Shown piece after piece: positions 1-4,234 of a stretch of 7,009 bases of DNA (position 1 is its first letter; each line of letters starts with the position of its first letter). A model generated the notes under the pieces. That model made no database searches and had not been told where the DNA came from. It worked only from the letters and a program-made list of their open reading frames with translations. Origin of the DNA: Deltaproteobacteria bacterium (GTDB taxonomy: Bacteria > Desulfobacterota_C > Deferrisomatia > Deferrisomatales > JACRMM01); assembly GCA_016218905.1 (NCBI GenBank), contig JACRCS010000450.1:1-7009 (forward strand), read 5' to 3'. Both the position numbers and the translations under genes were made by a program.

Positions 1-249
1 CTCACGGAAGCGAGGTTGCGCTTCGCGAAGCGGGACTACGCCGGAGCGTCCGAGGCCTTCGCCCGGGCGAAGCTCACTCCCGAGGACGTCTACCTGCTCG
101 GGGTGGCGGAGAAGCGGATCGGCCGCTTGAACCGAGCGAGGGAGCTCTTCGAGAGTCTCTCCCGGGCGGGAGACGCCACGCTGGCGAGCCTCGCGCAATT
201 TCAGCTGCAGGCGGTCACGGCCGGCACGATCGCGCAGGGGAGCCGTTGA
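1..249 (+). CDS. TPR-like protein, 3' end (5' truncated by the window)
   Basis: The reading frame is open from the first base and ends at TGA 247-249, giving 82 residues of a gene whose beginning lies outside the window. The visible part is helical, with spacing like tetratricopeptide repeats: one helix pair around RFAKRDYAGASEAFARAK, and a second around VYLLGVAEKRIGRLNRARELFESL, which has the small/aromatic positions typical of TPR helices A and B. TPR proteins are protein-interaction scaffolds; no catalytic motif is visible and the specific role cannot be told. A TTG at 16 could be read as a start, but the frame continues upstream and nothing like a ribosome site precedes it, so truncation is the better reading. 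The stop overlaps the kinase ATG (TGATG), which suggests co-transcription and perhaps translational coupling with the regulatory pair. A flagellum-related function is inferred only from position. Confidence 0.7.
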   Translation, partial: LTEARLRFAKRDYAGASEAFARAKLTPEDVYLLGVAEKRIGRLNRARELFESLSRAGDATLASLAQFQLQAVTAGTIAQGSR

Positions 250-1460
250 TGGAAGGAAGCGAGGCCGATCTTCGCACAGCCATCGCCCTCTTCGAGGAGA
301 CGACGGGACGGCTCCAGGCCTCCTACGAACGGCTCCAGGACGAGGTGAGGGAACTGCGCAGGAAGCTCGAGGAGAAGGACCGGGAGCTCGGAGATTCGCG
401 GGCCGAGCGGGACCTGCTGGAGGGCTACCTCGCCCACCTCCTGGAAAGCGTCCCGAGCGGGGTCGTGGCCGTCGATCCGGAGGGACGGATCACGACCTTG
501 AACCGGGCAGCCCAGGAGATCACGGGCCTCCCGCCTACCGCAGTCGGCGCCTTGTTTCGTGAGGTCTTTCCCTTCGCGGGGCGGCGTAGGGAGGCCGAAG
601 AGCTGCAGCGGGAGAGCTCGCTCCGCCAGGAGTTGGAGATCCGCAAGGGCGATGGGGGACGGGCGCTGCTCGGGCTGCGCGTCTCCCTCTTCGCCGACGG
701 CGCCGCCGTGCTGGGGCGGGTCGTCGTCTTCCAGGACGTGACGAGGCTCAAGCGGCTCGAGGAGCAGGACTCGAGGAACCGCCGGCTCGTCGCCATGGGC
801 GAGATGGCGGCCGGCATCGCCCACGAGATCCGAAACCCGCTCGGAAGCCTCGAGCTCTTCGCGTCCCACCTCGTCGGGGAGCTGACGGGCAGCCCCCACG
901 AGGAGCTCGCGGCGCACGTGCTCAAGGGGATCCAGAACCTCTCCCGGATCACCGGGAACCTCCTCCTCTTCGCGCGGAAGACCGAGCCGAGGCTCGTCCC
1001 GGTCGACCTCCCGGCCGTCGTTGCGGAGGCCCTCCTCTACGCCAAGGCGGCGCTCTCCGGAAAGAGGGCGCGACTCGAAGAGGAGCTGGCCCCGTGCCGC
1101 GTGCAGGGCGACCCGGATCTCCTCCGCCAGGTCTTCCTGAACCTCGTCCTGAACGCCGTCCAGGCGGTGGGGGAGGGCGGCCTCATCCGCGTCTCGTGCG
1201 GCACGGACAGCAGGGAGGAACCTCCCAGCGCCGTCGTTCGGGTGGCGGACGATGGGCCAGGTGTCCGGCTGGAGGAGCGGGAGCGGATCTTCGACCCCTT
1301 CTTCACGACGCGGAGCGGCGGCATGGGCCTCGGCCTCGCGCTCGTTCAGCGGATCGTCTCGGCCCACGGCGGCTGGGTCGCCGTGGGGAGCGCCCCGCCG
1401 GGTTTGGCGGGAGCGGAGTTCACGGTCGGTTTGCCTTCCTTTCAGTGCGAGGATGCCTGA
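249..1460 (+). CDS. flrB: Cytoplasmic PAS-domain sensor histidine kinase (FlrB/FleS-like)
   Basis: Predicted to autophosphorylate on histidine and pass the phosphate to the regulator encoded immediately downstream. In 403 residues the order is: a charged coiled coil (about 20-58), a PAS domain (about 60-168, with VAVDPEGRITTLNRAAQEITG near the start), a HisKA H-box with His192 in AGIAHEIRNPLG, and a HATPase domain with N-box Asn302 (FLNLVLNAVQA), G1 DDGPG (334-338), the F-box PFFTT and G2 GMGLGL (358-363). All catalytic motifs are intact. No signal peptide or membrane segment is seen, as in FlrB, FleS and FlgS, so the input must be cytoplasmic. ATG 249 is chosen because AGGGGAG at 236-242 lies 6 bases upstream; TTG 246 is also in frame but too close to that site. 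The kinase identity is very secure. The flagellar assignment rests on the neighbouring NtrC-type regulator and flgB; an NtrB/AtoS-type sensor is the alternative name. Confidence 0.9.
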   Translation: MEGSEADLRTAIALFEETTGRLQASYERLQDEVRELRRKLEEKDRELGDSRAERDLLEGYLAHLLESVPSGVVAVDPEGRITTLNRAAQEITGLPPTAVGALFREVFPFAGRRREAEELQRESSLRQELEIRKGDGGRALLGLRVSLFADGAAVLGRVVVFQDVTRLKRLEEQDSRNRRLVAMGEMAAGIAHEIRNPLGSLELFASHLVGELTGSPHEELAAHVLKGIQNLSRITGNLLLFARKTEPRLVPVDLPAVVAEALLYAKAALSGKRARLEEELAPCRVQGDPDLLRQVFLNLVLNAVQAVGEGGLIRVSCGTDSREEPPSAVVRVADDGPGVRLEERERIFDPFFTTRSGGMGLGLALVQRIVSAHGGWVAVGSAPPGLAGAEFTVGLPSFQCEDA

Positions 1461-2831
1461 GTGAACGAGCCGGTACGGGTCCTGATCGTGGACGACGACG
1501 CGGAGATGCGCCTGGCGCTCGAGCTGACGCTCCGCAAGGCCGGGTACGCGTGCGCGGCGGCCCGGGACGGTCAGGAGGCCGTGGAGAAGCTCCGGTGCGA
1601 ATCCTACGGCCTGGTGGTCACCGACCTGCGCATGCCGCGGGTCGACGGGCTCGAGCTTCTCGAACGGATGACCGCCGTGGCGCCGAGGACCCCGGCGCTC
1701 GTGATCACGGCCCACGGAACGGTGGACACCGCCGTGGAGAGCATGAAGAAGGGCGCGGTCGACTTCCTGCAAAAACCGTTCGGCCCCGACGTGCTCCTGG
1801 CCAAGGTTTCCAGCGCGCTCGCCCTCACCCGCCGGGCGCCCGAAGGGACGGCTCTCGACCGAGGCGCCCTGATTGCCGGCGACCGGGCCATGGACGAGGT
1901 GCTCTCCCTCATCGAGGCCGCCGCCGAGACCCGCGCGACCGTACTCATCACCGGGGAGAGCGGAACCGGCAAGGAAGTGGTCGCCCGCCGGATCCACGAG
2001 CTCTCCTCGGCGCCCGCCGCGGAGCAGCCCTTCGTTGCCGTGAATTGCGCCGCCATTCCCGCAACCCTGATGGAGAGCGAGCTCTTCGGGCACGAAAAGG
2101 GATCCTTCACCGGAGCCCTCGACTCCCGCGCCGGCAAGTTCGAACAGGCCCAGGGCGGGACGCTCCTCCTCGACGAGGTGAGCGAGATGGAGCCGGGTCT
2201 CCAGGCGAAGCTCCTGCGCGTCCTCCAGGACCGCGTGGTGGAGCGCGTCGGGGGCCGCAAGCCCATTCCGCTGAGTCTCCGCGTCATCGCCACCACGAAC
2301 CGGGACCTTCCCGAAGAGGTGCGGAAGGGACGCTTCCGCGAGGACCTTTATTACCGCCTCCACGTCATTCCCATCCGCTTGCCGCCCCTCCGGAGCCGGC
2401 CGGCCGACATCCTGCCCCTGGCGCGGAGGTTTCTGGAGGAGTCCGAACGCCCCCTCGGCCGGAGCGGGGGGCGCTTCAGCCCCGACGCCGAAAAGACTCT
2501 CCAGGAGTATCCCTGGCCCGGAAACGTCCGCGAGCTCCAGAACGCCGTGGAGCGGGCAGCCGTCCTCTGTCGCGGCGAGCCCGTCGAGACGCGCCACCTG
2601 CGCCTGGGCGAACTCGGCCTCAAGGTCCAGGGCGCCGAAGTCCACGTCGAAGGCACCGTGGAGGAGATGGAAAAGCAGCTCATCCTCGCCGCCTTCGAGA
2701 AGCAGGGGCGGAACAAGAAGGCCACGGCCCGCGCGCTCGCGATCAACATCAAGACCCTCCGGGCGCGGCTGCGCGCTTATGGAGTTTCGTCGGGAGCCGA
2801 TGAGGACGAGGGGGAGGAAGAGGACCCGTGA
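1461..2831 (+). CDS. flrC: Sigma-54-dependent response regulator, NtrC family (FlrC/FleR-like flagellar activator)
   Basis: An enhancer-binding activator that, once phosphorylated, would hydrolyse ATP to open sigma-54 promoters. Its 456 residues contain a receiver domain (1-120) with acidic pocket Asp11-13, phosphoacceptor Asp55 (VVTDLRMP), Thr83 and Lys105; an AAA+ domain (about 138-370) with Walker A GESGTGKE (165-172), the sigma-54 contact loop GSFTGA (214-219), Walker B TLLLDE (234-239), sensor I IATTN, the arginine-containing RFREDLYYRL and WPGNVREL (352-359); and a C-terminal Fis-type helix-turn-helix (about 405-440). A very acidic tail (DEDEGEEEDP) follows. GTG 1461 directly abuts the kinase stop and has GAGGA at 1449-1453. 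Every key residue is present; the loop has Ser where the textbook GAFTGA has Ala, a known natural variation. It lies just upstream of a sigma-54-like promoter for flgB, which supports a flagellar role. NtrC, AtoC or ZraR orthologues are less likely by context. Confidence 0.92.
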   Translation: MNEPVRVLIVDDDAEMRLALELTLRKAGYACAAARDGQEAVEKLRCESYGLVVTDLRMPRVDGLELLERMTAVAPRTPALVITAHGTVDTAVESMKKGAVDFLQKPFGPDVLLAKVSSALALTRRAPEGTALDRGALIAGDRAMDEVLSLIEAAAETRATVLITGESGTGKEVVARRIHELSSAPAAEQPFVAVNCAAIPATLMESELFGHEKGSFTGALDSRAGKFEQAQGGTLLLDEVSEMEPGLQAKLLRVLQDRVVERVGGRKPIPLSLRVIATTNRDLPEEVRKGRFREDLYYRLHVIPIRLPPLRSRPADILPLARRFLEESERPLGRSGGRFSPDAEKTLQEYPWPGNVRELQNAVERAAVLCRGEPVETRHLRLGELGLKVQGAEVHVEGTVEEMEKQLILAAFEKQGRNKKATARALAINIKTLRARLRAYGVSSGADEDEGEEEDP

Positions 2832-2844
2832 GGGAAGAGTCTGA

Positions 2845-2857
2845 CCCCGAAGCGGGG
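2845..2857 (+). repeat. Small perfect hairpin after the regulator gene
   Basis: CCCCG (2845-2849) and CGGGG (2853-2857) are perfect inverted complements around an AAG loop. It lies 13 bases after the flrC-like stop and one base before the larger 14-bp stem, so the two could stack in RNA. Five G-C pairs can occur by chance in DNA this GC-rich; it is reported because of its position within a dense block of symmetry. Confidence 0.5.
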
Positions 2858-2858
2858 C

Positions 2859-2889
2859 CGGACCGGTCCGACAGCGTCGGACTGGTCCG
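2859..2889 (+). terminator. 14-bp stem-loop downstream of the regulator gene (possible terminator or REP-like element)
   Basis: The left arm CGGACCGGTCCGAC (2859-2872) pairs with GTCGGACTGGTCCG (2876-2889) around an AGC loop. Of 14 pairs, 13 are Watson-Crick and one is G-U (2865 with 2883). It begins 27 bases after the regulator's TGA, a usual terminator position, and would separate the regulatory pair from the flagellar operon. No T-run follows (the next bases are ACCCGGCGG), so it does not look like a classical intrinsic terminator. It could act as a U-less terminator, an RNA 3'-end stabiliser, a REP-like dispersed repeat, or simply reflect two adjacent DNA-binding palindromes. The structure is directly visible; its function is open. 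Confidence 0.45.
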
Positions 2890-2907
2890 ACCCGGCGGAC
2901 ACGTCCG
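2859..2907. repeat. Three tandem near-palindromes CGGAC-NN-GTCCG upstream of the flgB promoter
   Basis: Three 12-bp units share the outer half-sites CGGAC and GTCCG and differ only in the central two bases: CG at 2859-2870, TG at 2878-2889, AC at 2896-2907. Centre-to-centre distances are 19 and 18 bp. The third ends 6 bases before the GG of the sigma-54 -24 element. Repeated identical dyads directly upstream of a regulated promoter are the usual appearance of a multi-dimer regulator site. The candidate ligand is the Fis-type HTH of the regulator encoded immediately upstream, but binding is inferred. Centres at roughly -74, -55 and -37 are closer than typical enhancer sites for sigma-54 activators, so a repressor or an RNA role is also possible. 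Confidence 0.6.
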
Positions 2908-2910
2908 AGC

Positions 2911-2930
2911 CCCGGAACGCTTCTTGCTTT
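2911..2930 (+). promoter_or_regulatory. Sigma-54 (-24/-12) promoter for the flgB operon
   Basis: GGAACGCTTCTTGC at 2914-2927 has the invariant GG and GC separated by exactly 10 bases. Compared with consensus TGGCACG-N4-TTGCW it reads CGGAACG-CTTC-TTGCT: the TTGCT half is complete and the -24 half matches 5 of 7. Transcription would begin about 12 bases after the GC, near 2938-2940, leaving a leader of about 110 nt before flgB. The gene just upstream encodes a sigma-54 activator with an intact contact loop, which makes a sigma-54 element here expected. A second, imperfect match ending TTGC at 2994-2997 has only 9 spacer bases and was not called. Confidence 0.72.
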
Positions 2931-2948
2931 GCCTCGGGGAGCCAGGGT

Positions 2949-3021
2949 CGGTACACGATGTACCGCCCCGCGCGGGCCACGGACGGGCCCTGTTTGCGCA
3001 GGGACGGCGCGGCCGAGCCGC
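2949..3021 (+). promoter_or_regulatory. Structured 5' leader of flgB with three hairpins
   Basis: Within the predicted leader there are three perfect inverted repeats: CGGTACA (2949-2955) with TGTACCG (2959-2965), loop CGA; CCCTG (2988-2992) with CAGGG (2999-3003); and GCGGC (3009-3013) with GCCGC (3017-3021), again loop CGA. The flgB Shine-Dalgarno follows at 3036-3044. The first left arm extended by one base, CGGTACAC (2949-2956), is also perfectly complementary to GTGTACCG (3043-3050), which spans the end of the Shine-Dalgarno and the first base of the GTG start. This could be a translation switch. No known riboswitch class is recognised. The last two stems could be chance in GC-rich sequence. 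Confidence 0.4.
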
Positions 3022-3049
3022 TGGACAGTAGACATGGAGGAGGTGTACC

Positions 3050-3454
3050 GTGGTTTTTCTGGACGCCCTCGGGCAGACGGTAGAGACGCTGGCGTCGGGA
3101 CTCCAAGCCCGCGCCCGCAGGCAGACTGCCATCGCCGCCAACATCGCGAATGCCGACACGCCCGGCTACCAGGCGGTAGACGTTTCCTTCCGGGGGCTCC
3201 TGGAAAAGGCGACCGCGGGCATGGCCCTGGCGACGACACACCCGGCGCATCTTCGCGGCGCGGCGTCCCAGCCGGCACCCGGGGAGACGGTCGTTCTGTC
3301 CAATGGCACGCGGCGGCAGGACGGCAACGACGTCAACGTGGACCGCGAGATGGTGAAGCTCGCGCAGAACCAGCTCGAGTATCAGTTCCTCGCGAAGGCG
3401 CTGGGCGCCAAGTTCCGGAAGCTCAAGGAAGCCACCACGGGGAGGCCGTCGTGA
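3050..3454 (+). CDS. flgB: Flagellar basal-body rod protein FlgB
   Basis: A proximal rod subunit, exported through the flagellar type III apparatus and assembled with FlgC, FlgF and FliE between the MS ring and the distal rod. At 134 residues it has the usual FlgB length. The N-terminal flagellar rod motif reads NIANADTPGY (31-40) and the C-terminal family signature is GNDVNVDREM (92-101) followed by VKLAQNQLEYQ. No Sec signal peptide is present, as expected for a type III substrate. GTG 3050 is supported by GGAGGAGGT at 3036-3044. It is the first gene after the sigma-54 promoter and structured leader, and its stop overlaps the flgC start by four bases (GTGA), consistent with translational coupling of the two rod subunits. 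The gene is intact. Confidence 0.97.
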   Translation: MVFLDALGQTVETLASGLQARARRQTAIAANIANADTPGYQAVDVSFRGLLEKATAGMALATTHPAHLRGAASQPAPGETVVLSNGTRRQDGNDVNVDREMVKLAQNQLEYQFLAKALGAKFRKLKEATTGRPS

Positions 3455-3870
3455 ACTTCTTCGGCATGATGGACATCGCGGCCTCCGGGCTCGCCGCGCA
3501 GCGGCTCCGGATGGAGACGATCGCTTCGAACCTCGCCAACGCCAACGCCACGCGCACGGCGGAGGGCGGGCCGTACCGGCGAAGAGACGTGATCTTCGCC
3601 GCCGAGAGCGTTGCGGGGCCGTTTCGGGAGGCGCTCGACGGGCACCTTCGCCAGGTCCAGGTACGGGCTATCGTGGAGGATCCGAGCCCGGCCCGCTTAC
3701 GCTACGAACCCGGACACCCGGATGCCGACTCGCAGGGCTACGTGGCGTACCCGAACGTCGACGCCGTGGCGGAGATGGTGAACCTGTTGAGCGCGACGCG
3801 CTCCTACGAGGCGAACCTCACGGTCATGGACGCGGCGAAGAATCTGATGCTGAGGGCGCTGGAGATCTGA
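3451..3870 (+). CDS. flgC: Flagellar basal-body rod protein FlgC
   Basis: A second proximal rod subunit, working with FlgB. The 139 residues match the usual FlgC size. The N-terminal half has GLAAQRLRMETIASNLANAN (13-32), the family's coiled-coil and ASNLANA motif. The C-terminal half has QGYVAYPNVDAVAEMVNLL (95-113) and SYEANLTVMDAAKNLML (118-134), both characteristic of FlgC. GTG 3451 is chosen because GGGGAGG at 3439-3445 precedes it and the protein then begins MNFFGMMDIAASGLAAQRL, where FlgC proteins normally begin. The frame stays open far upstream (to about 2929), but that extension runs through the promoter, leader and flgB and is not real. The segment between the ANA motif and GGPYRR (32-43) is short, as in other FlgC proteins. 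Confidence 0.97.
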   Translation: MNFFGMMDIAASGLAAQRLRMETIASNLANANATRTAEGGPYRRRDVIFAAESVAGPFREALDGHLRQVQVRAIVEDPSPARLRYEPGHPDADSQGYVAYPNVDAVAEMVNLLSATRSYEANLTVMDAAKNLMLRALEI

Positions 3871-3908
3871 CCTCGTTGCCTCTGGACGGCGGGGGCGAAG
3901 GGACTGCC

Positions 3909-4205
3909 ATGGTCAAAGATCTTGCGGGGGTGGGAATCGGCCCGGCGAACGTAGCGACGGGCGCAGCGAAGGGGCCCGAGTCGGGGAAGAGCTTCGGCGA
4001 GTTCCTGAAGGAGAGCCTGCGCCAAGTCGACGACCTTCAGAAGGGCGCCGACGCGGCGGTCGAGCAGATGGCTCGAGGCGAAGGACCCGGGATCCAGGAG
4101 GCAATGGTCGCCATTGAGAAGGCGGACGTGGCGTTCAAGTTGATGATGGAAGTGCGCCAGAAGATCCTGGATGCTTACCAGGAAGTCATCCGGATGCAGG
4201 TGTGA
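3909..4205 (+). CDS. fliE: Flagellar hook-basal body complex protein FliE
   Basis: A small adapter joining the MS ring (FliF) to the proximal rod and an early export substrate. With ATG 3909 the protein has 98 residues, typical for FliE. After a loose Gly/Ala-rich N-terminus, the conserved part starts at SFGEFLKESLRQVDDLQ (28-44) and continues with the signature around IQEAMVAIEKADVAFKLMM (62-80) and VRQKILDAYQEVIRMQV at the very C-terminus. The start is decided by AAGGGA at 3898-3903, five bases before the ATG. A TTG at 3876 would add 11 residues but has no ribosome site. It lies 38 bases after flgC and 29 before fliF, in the same operon; no separate promoter is seen in either gap. Confidence 0.96.
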   Translation: MVKDLAGVGIGPANVATGAAKGPESGKSFGEFLKESLRQVDDLQKGADAAVEQMARGEGPGIQEAMVAIEKADVAFKLMMEVRQKILDAYQEVIRMQV

Positions 4206-4222
4206 TAGCTCACCGCCTCTCT

Positions 4223-4227
4223 TAGGA
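4223..4227 (+). promoter_or_regulatory. Ribosome binding site deciding the fliF TTG start
   Basis: TAGGA at 4223-4227 stands 7 bases before TTG 4235. The same TAG is also an in-frame stop for fliF, so translation cannot begin further upstream. TTG is the only start codon between this stop and the first membrane segment that keeps the conserved N-terminal helix. This rare start codon with a weak site may lower FliF output relative to its neighbours. Confidence 0.6.
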
Positions 4228-4234
4228 TTCGCCG

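Noticed and set aside
1094..2803. Long plus-strand frame overlapping kinase and regulator (569 codons)
   Set aside because: An Arg/Gly/Pro-rich out-of-frame translation spanning two well-defined genes. No ribosome site, no domain.
2985..2997. Second sigma-54-like match ending in TTGC
   Set aside because: The spacing between GG and GC is 9 rather than 10 bases and the -24 half is poor (GGGCCC).
2828..3031. 67-codon frame starting with GTGA overlap at the regulator stop
   Set aside because: The start overlap and purine-rich upstream look tempting, but the frame runs through the palindromes, the sigma-54 promoter and the leader hairpins, and its peptide has no recognisable features. Judged spurious, though a regulatory leader peptide cannot be fully excluded.
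201..3278. Very long open frame on the minus strand (1025 codons)
   Set aside because: It lies antisense to the kinase, regulator and flgB, each with complete family motifs. Its product is rich in Arg, Pro, Gly, Glu and Leu without any recognisable domain. Long antisense frames are expected in DNA with extreme third-position G+C.
2929..3450. N-terminal extension of flgC
   Set aside because: The frame is open by chance. FlgC homologues start at the MNFF region, and a strong ribosome site precedes GTG 3451.
3871..3908. Separate promoter before fliE
   Set aside because: No -24/-12 or -35/-10 pattern seen; the gap is short and holds only the fliE ribosome site.
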